A stretch of DNA of 64,000 bases from Brachionus plicatilis (taxonomy: Eukaryota > Rotifera > Eurotatoria > Ploima > Brachionidae), in assembly GCA_010279815.1 (NCBI GenBank), contig QEOQ01000246.1, positions 537,807-601,806 on the forward strand, read 5' to 3'. Positions within the stretch are counted from its first letter, which is position 1. Every line of letters starts with the position of its first letter. Shown piece after piece: positions 42,768-54,400 of the stretch. The notes under the pieces were generated by a model that saw only the letters and a list, made by a program, of their open reading frames with translations, was not told the DNA's origin and did not search any database. Made by a program: the position numbers and the translations under genes.

Positions 42768-45700
42768 ATGAATAAACCAGTCGACACTTTGTCACCATGG
42801 GACATTTTAGTCATAGTCATTTATTTTTTGATAATTATCGCAACCAGTGTTTATGTAAAATAAACTTACTTTTAATTGATACAAATTATTTAAATTAACT
42901 TAAAAATTAGAGTACTATCAGGAACAAACGGAACACAGTTGATTCGTATTTTTTGGCTGGCCGCAAAATGACATGGGTGTTTGTGGGTGCTAGTTTGTTC
43001 GCGAGCAACATTGGCAGTGAGCATTTTATCGGGCTGGCAGGCTCAGGCGCTGCCAGCGGTCTTGGAGTTGCCGCCTTTGAGCTAAATGTGAATTAAATTT
43101 TATTTAAACAAAAAAAAAAATTTAATAAAAAAATTTAATAAAATTTTTAGGCCATGGTTATAATCCAAATTTTAGGCTGGGTATTTTTGCCAGTTTTCAT
43201 AGCCAGCAGTGTTGCCACCCTGCCCGAGTACATGAACAAACGCTTCGGTGGCAACCGCATCCGAATTTATCTATCTGTTTTGTCTCTCATCTTGTATATT
43301 TTTACAAAAATATCTGTCAACTTGTACTCAGGTGCATTGTTTATCAAATTAGCCTTAGGCTGGGACTTGTACTACTCGGTCTTATTGGTACTTGGCATGA
43401 CCGGTATATGCACCATAACCGGGGGTCTAGCTGCAGTTATTTACACCGAAACCATTCAAACTGTGATCATGATAGTTGGTGGAATGGCGCTCATGATCAT
43501 TTCTTACCACAAAATAGGTGGCTACCAAAACTTGTACCTAAAGTACATGGACACTTCAAACATAAACATGTCTCGGCCTAATATAGAGTGCGCTTTGCCC
43601 AAGCAAAACTCGTTTCAGATACTGCGCGATGTGTCCGATCCGGACATGCCATGGCTTGGCTTCTTTTTGGGTCAAACTCCCAGCTCTATTTGGTACTGGT
43701 GTTCGGATCAAATGATGGTGCAGAGAACCCTGGCTGCTAAAAGTTTGTCTCATGCACAAGGTGGAACTCTTCTAGCTGGCTATCTTAAAATTTTACCTCT
43801 TTTTATGATCGTCATCCCAGGCATGATAAGGTAGAAAGTTAAAAAAAAAAATTTTTTTTTTAAAGTTTATTTTAAAAGTCGAGCTCTGTTTCCAGACACA
43901 GTTGGCTGCAGTGATGCTCAAACATGCATGCAGGTATGTGGCAGTCCAAACGGTTGTTCGAACATAGCTTATCCTGTGCTGATTATGAACGTGATGCCTG
44001 TAGGTCTTAAAGGTGTGATGCTAGCTGTGATGCTGGCCGCTTTGATGTCCGATTTGACTTCAATATTCAACAGTTCGTCCACTCTTTTCACCGTGGACAT
44101 TTACTCTCAGCTTAAAAAAAACCCTTCGAACAAACAGCTTATGATTGTTGGCAGACTGTTTGTTCTATTCATGGTCGTTGTCGGAATAGTGTGGATTCCG
44201 GTAATAAAAAATATGCAAGGAGCTCAGCTGTACATTTATATACAAAGTGTGGCTGCCTATTTGTCGCCGCCAATTGCCGCGGTTTATTTACTAGCTGTTT
44301 TGTGGAAAAGAGCTAATGAAAAAGGTGCATTTTGGAGTCTTATGATTGGCATGGCTGTTGGTATAGTGCGCATGTTTTTGGACTTTATCTACTTTGAGAA
44401 GCCATGCGGAGAAGTAGATGACAGACCATCTATTGTTAAAAATGTAAAATTTAAAATTAATTATTAATTTTTATTTGGCAATGTGAAATTTTATACAAAA
44501 CTTCCAATACAAAAATAGAAAAATTTTCGTGAATTTAAGTTTCAGATCAAATTTTAAGATCAAAACGATCATTTAAGATTTTAAAACTTGCAGCACAAAG
44601 GTTTTGTGAAGTTCAGTACAAAAGAACAGAACAAAGTGTAAAAAAATTAAATAACTTTTTTTCTAAAAGTTTAAAATTAATTCTGTGAATGCAGAATGGT
44701 GCAACATTCAAAGTTGCATCAACAGTAAAAGTCTGCTAATGATGTGCAAAATCTCTGCAAAATGCCCTACGCTCGATTATAATGAAATTTAATTTCTGCT
44801 AAACTCTGCAAATTTAGCAGACCTTGATATTTGATGCACTAAGTTGCATTTACAGAATTAAGTTTAAACATTTAGGAAAAAAGTTATTCAATTTTTTTAC
44901 ATTTTTTTCTGTTCTTTTTATCATTTTGTACTGAATTTCACAAAACCCAGTACAAATTAAAACAAACTTGGACGCATTTCCTTCCTCGACTCTTCCTCTT
45001 CCTTTCATCGAATCTTACTTTTCTTCAACTCTTCCTAAAGGAAAAGTGGGGAAAGAAAAAGTTGAGGAAGAGTCGAGGAAGAGTCGAGGAAAGGAAATGT
45101 ACAAGTTAGTTTTAAATTTTACTGTAATTAATCTAATGATTTTGATAATTTTTGAAAAATAAATACTAAACATTACTAGACATGTAATGTCAAATAATGG
45201 TTCAGTATCAAATTAACATCAAAATCATTGATCTCTAATTTATTCGACAAAAACAATCAATATTTTAAATAATTCAGGTTAAGTTAATTCAAAAATTCAC
45301 ATTAAAAACTTTTATATCCATTCATTCAAACAGAAGTAATTTTATTTTTCCACTTAAATAAATTTTAAATTTAAAAACAGTGAATTTTTTGTCTTTAGGA
45401 AATTTTCATTAAAATAAATTAAAAAATTTTAACCAATTAAAGATAAATAAAAAGGGATATTTTAAAATTTTATATATGAAAATAAACTTGACATAACTTC
45501 TTAAGTAATTGCTTAGGAAAAAAATATTTTTCTCTATTATTAAAATAAATATTACAGTTCATATTTTGATCTTTTGATATTGATCTCAAATTTCAATTTG
45601 ACAAAATTTTATAACTTTTGTTTAAAAAAATTGTATTGTAAATGAGGCAATATTTTTTTCACCTGCTCCTGTTGTCTGCAAAATATGTGCAAATTAATTG

Positions 45701-46564
45701 CGTTTTATTTTTAATACTTTTAAATAAGGTGCAATTTTGCAAACTTCTTCAGCAGGTGAAACAGAAGTTGTTAAAAATTTACTGTACAAATTTTTGATAT
45801 TTAGAATAAAAGTGATAAATTTTTTTTTATTTTTGTTTTGGAAGCTTTGAATGAAATTTAACAATGCCTTTTCATTAATTATTTTTTTCAAGTTTCATTA
45901 TCTTTATTTTGCTGTTATGCTATTTTGGATAACTGTTCTGTCAATGATAATTATAAGTTTATTAAGCGGAAAATTGGAGAATTTTAGAGTAAGTAAAAAA
46001 AATTTAAAAACACCTAAATCGTAAAAAAATTTAAAAACACCTAAATCGTAAAAAAATTTAAAATAAATTTAATTGAGAAAAAAAATAAAAATTTTATTAA
46101 TTTTTTCTAATTAGCTGATTCGGACAACTTACTGGACAAGAATGATTTCAGATAAGCGTCCTGATGAGACCGATGATTATAGAATTTTGAATCAATCAAT
46201 GGATCAAAATTCGGAAGTGATTTTCAATGAAATAGAGCTTAAGTCAAGCAAAGAAGTGGTAGTTGAGGATGGAAAGAAAAATGAGTGCATGAGTGGATTG
46301 TTGAATTTTGTGTGCGGATTTGAAGAGTTAACCAAACAAGCAGATAAGCCAGACTCTAACAAATTCCAAGCACAAAAACAATCAGAGGCAAAACGTAGAA
46401 TAGAAAACTTTTACTCATTAAATCAATCAAAAAAATCCAAAATAATCCTCAATATTAATCTAATTCTAATTGTTTTAATCGCAATAGGTTTGTACATATT
46501 TTTCTCAGTACCACCACAATACCATATATTCAAAAATTTAAATAAAAACTCGACATATTTATAA
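42768..46564 (+). CDS. SLC5A: Sodium-coupled sugar/inositol transporter (SLC5, SGLT/SMIT group)
   Basis: Six exons: 42768-42854, 42911-43087, 43151-43830, 43879-44443, 45893-45988, 46115-46564. All are GT-AG, phases close, 684 residues, typical for the family's 14-helix fold. [36 protein letters not shown] opens the inverted-repeat core with the galactose-binding-site His. [55 protein letters not shown] and [15 protein letters not shown] are further signatures, with the substrate-site Trp and Gln kept. GSEHF, QTPSS and [11 protein letters not shown] look more like inositol (SLC5A3/SLC5A11) than intestinal glucose carriers. It acts at the plasma membrane. Intron 4 (1,449 bp) is stuffed with nested repeats. 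Poly(A) signal AATAAA at about 46568. Confidence 0.95.
44600..44948. repeat. MITE family C, copy inside MITE B
   Basis: Ends GGTTTTGTGAAGTTCAGTAC AAAA at left and, in reverse complement at right, GGGTTTTGTGAAATTCAGTA CAAAATGA. The interior has TGCAACATTCAAAGTTGCAT dyads and CTGCAAAATCTCTGCAAAA motifs like family A. A second copy lies at 49810. Confidence 0.7.
44958..45114. repeat. Fold-back element rich in GAGGAAGAGTC
   Basis: The left arm TTAAAACAAACTTGGACGCA TTTCCTTCCTCGACTCTTCC pairs with the right arm, whose reverse complement is TTAAAACTAACTTGTACATT TCCTTTCCTCGACTCTTCC. The right arm carries GAGGAAGAGTC twice in tandem. TTAA occurs at both outer edges. Inserted next to the MITE C copy. 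Confidence 0.6.
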
Positions 46565-46919
46565 ATTAATAAACAAAATATTTTATCCGTAAATAAATAA
46601 TTCAAATTTTCTTTTTAATTTAAATATACAGGTAAAGAGATCGCTTACTTTTTAATTGTAGCTAAAAAATATCAATTTCAAAGCTGCTATTAATAGCTAA
46701 GAAACCTTTCTGCTAAATGATATTTTACTCTCAAGACGCAAAATTCTATAAAACAAATATTTTTTTAAAACAAACTTAAAAATTTGAATAGAGCCTTATT
46801 TCATGAACATTAAAAATAATTGTTAAAAATTGGGAAATTAAATCCCAAAATAATTCAAATAAAAATTTTAAAAAATAAGAATAAAAAAATTTCCCAAAAA
46901 TATGATAGACTCTATCCTG
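46565..46919. other. 3' flank of the SLC5 gene
   Basis: A/T-rich, with AATAAACAAAATA shortly after the stop codon as a likely poly(A) signal. No other feature. Confidence 0.5.
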
Positions 46920-47506
46920 TTTTGCTATGATAGCTTTTCAAAAATATTAATATTATATTTATTTGACTCGTTAAATCTTGAAGTTTTTTTCTAAAAATGT
47001 CACTCATTATATGGTTCCGATTTTTTACCATTCTGTTTGACAGAAAGTTCTCTGTTTGAGGATCCTTGGAATTTATTTCACCAATCTATATTTTTGTTCA
47101 TTGTTACCACTAGCTGGACAATCAAATTCTTGAGTAAACTTGTAAGCCTGTAAGCACTGTGTCATTGAATGATCAGATCTTTCAGTAATTTAAATTTTTC
47201 TTTCATCTCCTTTTCTTCTGACCAGTTGGTAGTTCAAAAATTTAAAAATTTTACTAATATTAAAGATACATAATGAAGTACTCTTTCCGCACTTTTTCAA
47301 GTTAATTTGAAATCAAGAATTCTAAATTCGGCCAAACAGATGCAAAGTAAAACGACCAGAAAATTTTTCAAAACCAGAATTTGAAAGCTCTCAGTAGTAG
47401 AAGCTGTATTAGTTGGTAGTGTCGCTTGTTGTAACCATTTTAAGTTTGAACATTGGACAATGATCATATTTAATGATTTACCAGTATTGATCAGATGATC
47501 ACCATT
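46920..47506 (-). pseudogene. Unidentified decayed coding sequence
   Basis: On the reverse strand 47506-47297 is open and codon-like: NGDHLINTGKSLNMIIVQCS NLKWLQQATLPTNTASTTES FQILVLKNFLVVLLC. Further on, other frames give ERSDHSMTQCLQAYKFTQEF DCPASGNNEQKYRLVK and NWSEEKEMKEKFKLLKDLII Q with stops and shifts between. I do not recognise the family. A broken gene or transposon gene cut off by the MITE A copy at 47511 fits best. Confidence 0.35.
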
Positions 47507-47510
47507 TGCT

Positions 47511-47790
47511 GGGGGTTGTGAAGTTCTTTTCAATTCAGAAAAACTTGAATAACTTTTTTACTAAAAGAGATAATTTAGTTCTATAGAATGCTTAATTATA
47601 AGCAAATTTGCTTAATGCAGAAAAATAGATCTGCAAAGACTCTGCAATTTTCTGCATTTTGCATTCCATTAAAAAGAATTCTAATAAATTGTTCAAGTAC
47701 ATTGCAGAGTTTTTGCAGACATATATTTTCGGATTAAGCAAAGTTGCTTGATTTTATAGAACTAAATTATTCCTTTTAGTAAAAAAAGTA
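47511..47790. repeat. MITE family A, copy lacking its right end
   Basis: Starts GGGGGTTGTGAAGTTCTTTT and follows the 1343 copy closely through TTCTGCATTTTGCATTCC and CATATATTTTCGGATTAAGC, ending near AAAGTAATTG before the right TIR. Confidence 0.7.
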
Positions 47791-48487
47791 ATTGTAAAAT
47801 TGGATATTAAACATTTATAAATTTTTTAATAAATTTTCTTTTTAAATTAAAGTATTTAAAATATACAAATTTAATTATCACATTTATTTTAAATAGAGAA
47901 TTTTTGAATTTTCAAACAATTCATAAAAACCACTTTACCAATAATTGACCGGTTCTAATTATTTCAATCAAGTTATTAAAAAAAACTTTTTTAGATTTAT
48001 TTAAAATATTTAATTTAATTTTGATTTTTTATTCAACACATTAATGTCAATTAAACTTTGAATATTTAAATTTTTCCTAAATAAATACAAATTTGAATAA
48101 AGGTTTTTAAAAACAAACAATTATTGATTTAAATATTTAAATTATGTTTTTGTTTCTCATTAGACTTGTAGTCTAATACATTTGAGATTAATAATTTGAC
48201 TTAGGTTTCTAATCCGGAAAAAAATTCCATCTCCAATCTTAATCACTTCACTATTTTCATTGAAAAAAAAAACACCGTTCTTCGGTAACCATGAAAACTT
48301 GATGTCAAGGAAAATTTCCTAAAAAGTTAATTCAGAACAAATATTGAATAATATAAAATTCTAATTAGCTTTTTTATGTTGTAATTCAAGATTTTCACTA
48401 AGGTTTCCCTTCTCATAACAAACTAGCACTCAGTTTGTTTTTTTTTCGATATTATTTTCCATTACCTTTTGATTTAATGAGCCAAAA
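47791..48487. other. Upstream region of the EF-hand/WD gene
   Basis: A/T-rich. 48170-48320 is more mixed. No exon recognised. An AG lies 6 nt before the ATG at 48488, after CATTACCTTTTGATTTAATG. Confidence 0.4.
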
Positions 48488-51400
48488 ATGTCGAGAAAAA
48501 GCTCTAATGAATCAATTCTACATACAAAATCATCGCTGAATATGTACGCTACACCAGCGCAGACTAATTTAAATATATCTCCCAATCTTGGCAACAAGTA
48601 ATTCAATCTGCTACCTTGAATAGTGGAATTTTATTTTATTTTTATTCTCAGAGAACCAGGTATGAGCAAAGTTCAAGTGACAATCAACGACAACAATCTG
48701 AAAGAGGAAAACTTTAGCAATGCTCAATTGGAATTTAAACTCGGAATAAAGGACCTGGAAATACTAAAAATTGTCTTCGATGTGATTAATAAATATTTAA
48801 ATAATTTTCTTTATATTTTCATTTTATTTTATTTTTAGAGCTTTCAAAATGACCAAGAAGAACTGTACCAATTGAACAAAGAGGAATTTGTCAGCGTGCT
48901 AAACAACAATTTGACCATTGGAACCGAACCAGAGGTTTTTAATCATTTCCTAAATTAAATTCTGTTGCTAAAATATTCTATAGTATGAAGAGTTATTTGA
49001 CAATATTGATGTAACCCAGTCCGGCTACGTGGATTGGGACAAATTTACCAACTATCTTTTAATAATGCTCTATGAATCTGATGATAAGATAAAGGCTTTT
49101 TCCATACCTAATTGGAAGCCGGTCAAAAATATTTATAAGTAAATTTAGATTTTTATTTTTTATCAAGTAATCAATTAATTGAAAGTTTGCATCGGGATTC
49201 GATCAAGCGTATTGAATATGCCAAAAATCTAACCCGCTACTTGACCATAAGCAAAGAAGGCACTTGCTGCTTGTTCGACCGCAATTTGAACATGACCAAT
49301 CATGCGCGCATTCACACTGACTCTTGCAGGACCAAAGATTTGTGGGTGACTGATTTTGTGCACTTACAGAATGCCAACAAGATTGTCCTAGCTTTGACAA
49401 CTAAAGAAATAAGTAAAAAATTATTTATGCTTTTAAATTTTTATTTATTAAATTTAATTATTTATTTAATTAGCTATTTATGAATTGAATACCAAGCTGG
49501 AGTTCAATTGTCAATATAGAATTCATAATCTCAGGGCTACACCACTATGTTTGGACTACTGGTTCGATCCGAATAATCCAAACGATTCAATTTTGACTTG
49601 GGGAGACACTGCTGGATACATTCATAAAATATTTTTCAACTCGGCCACTATATCTTTATTCGAAAGGCCCGCTACAAATGCCAATGATATGAAGAATCAA
49701 AATAAACCAAATGGTAAATGGCACTTTTTTTTAATTTTTCTTTTTTAAAAAAGATTCATGATTTTACTGAGACTATAAATTGATTTTTAAAATTTTTTCT
49801 TCACCATTCGGTAATTTAAGTTCAGTACAAACGAACGGAACAAAATGATAAAAAATTGAATTAATTTCTTCTACAAGTTTAAAATTAGAAGTATTTCTTT
49901 TTTAAGCTAATTTTTTTAATTAAAAAATTAAAAGTTGAGTGAGAGGTATATCAGGGCAGGATTGAGTCTTATATATCCTTTTTTTCTTTTTTATTTTTAT
50001 ATCTTATATAACTTTATTTTTAATTTTTAATGTTTTTTTGTAATTTTATTCTGAAGGGGCATTAGCTCAGTACAGATAAATAAAAAAAATAAATCTGGTT
50101 AAAAAATTTCTTTGCCGGGAAATAACAAATTAGGACTATAGTAAATTTCCCATTCACGGAACTAATTGTAAATTTTTAGTAAAAAAGTCATTCAATTTTT
50201 TAATCTTTTTTCCTGTCCTTTTTTTTAATTTCGTAGTGAATCTAAAAAAACCCTTTTAAAATTTTCCAGATCAAAATTTAAATTAATCAACACTGTATTT
50301 GTATTATTTTTAACTCGTAAGCCTTACTCAATGTATGAATTTTCATGATTTAATGCAGCATTAATTAAATCATATTTTTTGAAAAAGAACAGTGTACAAA
50401 TCCGAAACAAAATTAGTTATCTTTATGCATTTTCTAAAAATTGCCCCATCACTTAAATTAAAAAAATAAACTATTTTTCTATTAAAAAACAAATAAAGGG
50501 TTTAAACAAAAAATTATTTTTGTTATGTTTTTATAATTTTTTAATATTTGTTTAAATTTTTTTTTCTAAAAACTTTAAATTTAGAAAAAAACTTTTTTAA
50601 TTTAAGAACCGAAATAATTTTCAAAAAAATGATAAATAGTTCTAAGCGCAAGCACTCAGGTAGAATTTTCGGGTTAAGTTTCTGCATTAAAAAATAAGGA
50701 AATAAAGATGTTTTTTTCTATAATTAAAATTTCAAAAAATTTAAAAGAAACCTTATTAATTGTAATGTTTTGAGTTTAAAATAAGTCAAAATTTCATATG
50801 GATAATTCAATAAAATCTAAAAATTGCATTCAAATGATAATAATGATTAAAAAAGGTTTTTAAATTGAATTCCTTAATCGTAATGTAAAATTAATAAAAA
50901 CGTCGATGGATTGCCAAATGTTTTTTTAAACCTCTTTAACTTAGATACATCATTGGACATTTCCATTAACGAGATTAAAGAAAAATATAAAAATGCTGTA
51001 TACGTGAATTACAGAGCACATAACGCTTGGGTCAGACAAGGTATTTTGTTTTAAAAATAAAAATGATAAAAATAAAAATAATTTTTTAAAATTAAAATTA
51101 AGTTAAATGGATAAATAACCTTGACGCAATTGTAAGCTGTGCAACATCAAACAAGCAATCGCTAACAATCGGTTGGTTTGTTAAAAAAAGTTCTCAAGTA
51201 AAGGTGTAAGTACTTACTATTTTTATTAAAATAATTAAAAAAATTAAGCTGAATAAACAATAATAAATTTAATAAAATTTTATTTACTTAATTAATAATA
51301 AAAAGAAATTACTCTGTACCAGTAAGACAATTTGAAAAAGTGTAAGTGATTAATCCTTGGTAGACTATTGAGTAAATATCGTAGCATGCTTTTGTGTAGC

Positions 51401-54400
51401 TTCCTGAAATGAAAACATCCTTTAGATGTTGAAAAATGTGCATTTATCCGATAAGGCTTAATCAATTTTTCTAGGACTCACATGAATGTGTCTAATGGCG
51501 GAGTGAATGGATTTGACTACGATGAAAATTTGAAAATAATTGCCACAGCTAACCAGAACACTTTGGTAAATTTGTTCAATCCCTATGTCCATGAGCCAAA
51601 CGGGATTCTGAAGGGCCACTCGGCAATGGTGCTGGCCGTCCGCTTCATGCCAGCCCGCTCTCAACTTATCACTTTTTCAGCTGACAGATTAATCCGAATT
51701 TGGAACGTGCAGCTTCAAATATGCATCCAGCGCATACCCAATATTTTTCCAAAAGGTCCTGATGGTATGTTTTATTTTCCTTAGAATTGGATGATGTATC
51801 AATTCATAGAAAATATAATAAAATAAGACAAAATATGAGTTCATAGAATTTTCTTGGCTTTCTTTTTTTTACAACAAAAAATATACTATTAAATATTTAC
51901 TAAATAAGTTCAATTTGTCAGTTTAAAATATCTTTTAATGTACATAATTTTGCTTTTAATTTTTATACAAAAATTCCAATAAAAAATTTAAATTCTTAAT
52001 AAAAATACGAATTTTGTACTAGAGATTTTTCAGTAAGTTTTAAAAAGTGAAACAAGCTATGTTTCATTTAACAGTCCAGTTTAAAAAAAAAAATTAAAGA
52101 AATATTTTCATATAAATTGATTTTTTTTGTAATCAAATTTTATTTTAATTTAGAATTGGTTTACTTTTTTGTGTTTGAATTACAAAATGTATCCAATGTT
52201 AAAAAAACATTGAAAAAGTGCGATGTTTCAAATATTTTTTTCAGTTTCAAATAAAAAAATAATTTAAAGTTAATATTGCAAGCATTTACATATTTGAAAT
52301 TAAACTCTTTAGTGAAATAGAATGAGTTTAATTTTTATTTGAAAATCTATAAAAAATATTTAAAATTCTTTATTTAACTTTTAAATAATTTACTTATTAA
52401 TCTGTACCTCTACCAACCTTCAGAATAAAAATATATAAAACAAAAAAATTAAAAATAAAATTAAATAAGATAAAATAACATAAAAAATAATTTAAAAGAA
52501 AAAAAAGATAAAAAATTTATTTAGTTTTTTCTTAATATTCAATCGTTGAAAAACTTGGTCTAGTCGGATACATGAACTATAGTTTACCTTTTATGCAAAC
52601 AATTCTTGTTCTCGGGTTGTTCACGTAAAGGTGAGGCAAAATAGAATTAAGTGATCAAATATCAAATTAGGTGAAAAACTTTAATATTAGGTGAACAATT
52701 TTTAGTTTAGGTTAACTAATGGTTCATAAAACCTGAGAACAAAAATTGTTCCAGTAATAGATGAGCCATAGTTCACCTAACCGACTAGACCCAAAAAACT
52801 TCTTTTTTTTTCTTTAAAAACTTTTACTTTAGTGATTGTTGAAGTTCGTTTGATGCATTTTAACAAATGCTCAATTTTAAAAAATTCAAAACAGATCTTA
52901 GATAGTTTTTTTTTAAATACAAATATTATCTTAAGGATCATCATATCACAAACTCAAAGTCAGAATTTATAAAAAAAAACAAAGTTTTTGATGTTTGCAA
53001 TATTAACTTAAAAATTATTTTATATTTCAAACTGAAAAAATAATTTGAAACATCGCACTTTCAATTCAATGTTATTTCAACATTGGATACATTTTGTAAT
53101 TCAAACTCAAAAAATTAAAACAATTGAAAAATAAAATTCTTTCAATTATAACCACTTAATTCGAAATTATTTAAGAAACGATTACAGAATATTAACATTT
53201 AAATAAAATGAATATATAAATTTCAAAAAAATCCAATTAGAATAGATTATAGAGACAACAAAAAAAATCTCATGTTATTTCATCATCAAAGTTTAATAAG
53301 CTCAATTTTTTCGATTTAAATTAATAAAAAAGATTTTTTTTTTGTAATTTTTGGAAAGTTTGTAAGAAAATTCATTCTAATTTATATTCTTTTGGTAATG
53401 GTCCTCTGCCTAGAGTTTCCTAGCATTCATTTTTTGACCAATATTTTAAAAGTTAAAATCATTTTGCATCAGAGTTGGTAAAAAGTTTAAGTCGAATCTG
53501 GACTTTGGCTTAAAATATTTTCTTAAGTATTTTTTATTTCTTTTTGGAAGAGAAATCGATTGATTTCGATTTAAATTTTGTTCATTACCAATAAAAACAA
53601 TTTTTTTTAATGTTTTTTATTTTTCTTTCAAAATGGTTTTTAAATGAAACCTAAACTTCAATTTGAAAGTTAAAGCAAGACTTTTACTTTGACTTTTCAT
53701 CATTTTGACTTTTTCTGGTTTTTAATTGGAAGGGCTAAATTGTTTATTTTTTTTAATTCTACCCTCTTTAAACATTCATTGAATACAATAAAAATTGATC
53801 AAAATCAAATTTAGCTCGATACCATTGACAATCTTCATTTTCAGCTTCGATTTATTCGAAAGATTCATCAAGTGTTCATTTCTTAAAACCAAATTGAGCA
53901 TTAGTGACTTTTGTTATTTAAGAATATTTTTTTAATATTGAAAAATATTTTCTTTTTTTTAATAATTTTTTTATGCAGTTAAATATATTTTAGAAATATT
54001 TATTTTTCTCTTTGTGAAAAAAAATAAAAAAGTTAGAAAAAGAAATTATTCTAATTTTTTTCATAAGAAGGTTGGAACAATTTAATAGAAAAAAATTAGA
54101 AAAAACACAAGATTTGATAAAGTTTAATAAATCAAAAATTTTTTTGTAGCAGATTTTACATTTTTTGTAAACATAATAACTAACAACATTAATAAAATAA
54201 ATTCCTTTCAAAATTAATTTTAAACGAACTAAAATTTTCATTTTTGGTAGATTTTTGGATAACTTAAATATTAGTCAATTTATTATCTATGAAAAATCAC
54301 GAAATATAATTATTCTGAAAAATAATTCGTTTTCAAATTCTATTTTTTTTTCACCAAAAAAAAAACATACACTTCTAAAATATTTTTTGACGCATAAAAA

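Larger units (their letters stand above)
44528..45602. repeat. MITE family B, copy 3, split by insertions
   Basis: The left part 44528-44587 (TTTCAGATCAAATTTTAAGA then TCAAAACGATC) and the right part 45126-45602 (AATTAATCTAATGATTTTGA ... TCTCAAATTTCAATTTGAC) together match the 8118 copy. The 538 bp between hold two younger elements (44600 and 44958). It lies in intron 4 of the SLC5 gene. Confidence 0.75.

Noticed and set aside
44968..45162. Ser/Leu/Pro-rich + strand frame
   Set aside because: It lies across the fold-back element and the MITE B remainder. Its sequence is simply the GAGGAAGAGTC arms translated.
45694..45891. Reverse-strand frame in SLC5A intron 4
   Set aside because: Partly overlaps a small inverted repeat (TTTCACCTGCT ... 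AGCAGGTGAAA) and the next exon's antisense. No splice partners.
46012..46068. 28-bp tandem duplication in an SLC5A intron (CACCTAAATCGT)
   Set aside because: A simple two-copy local duplication in a short intron with no sign of function.
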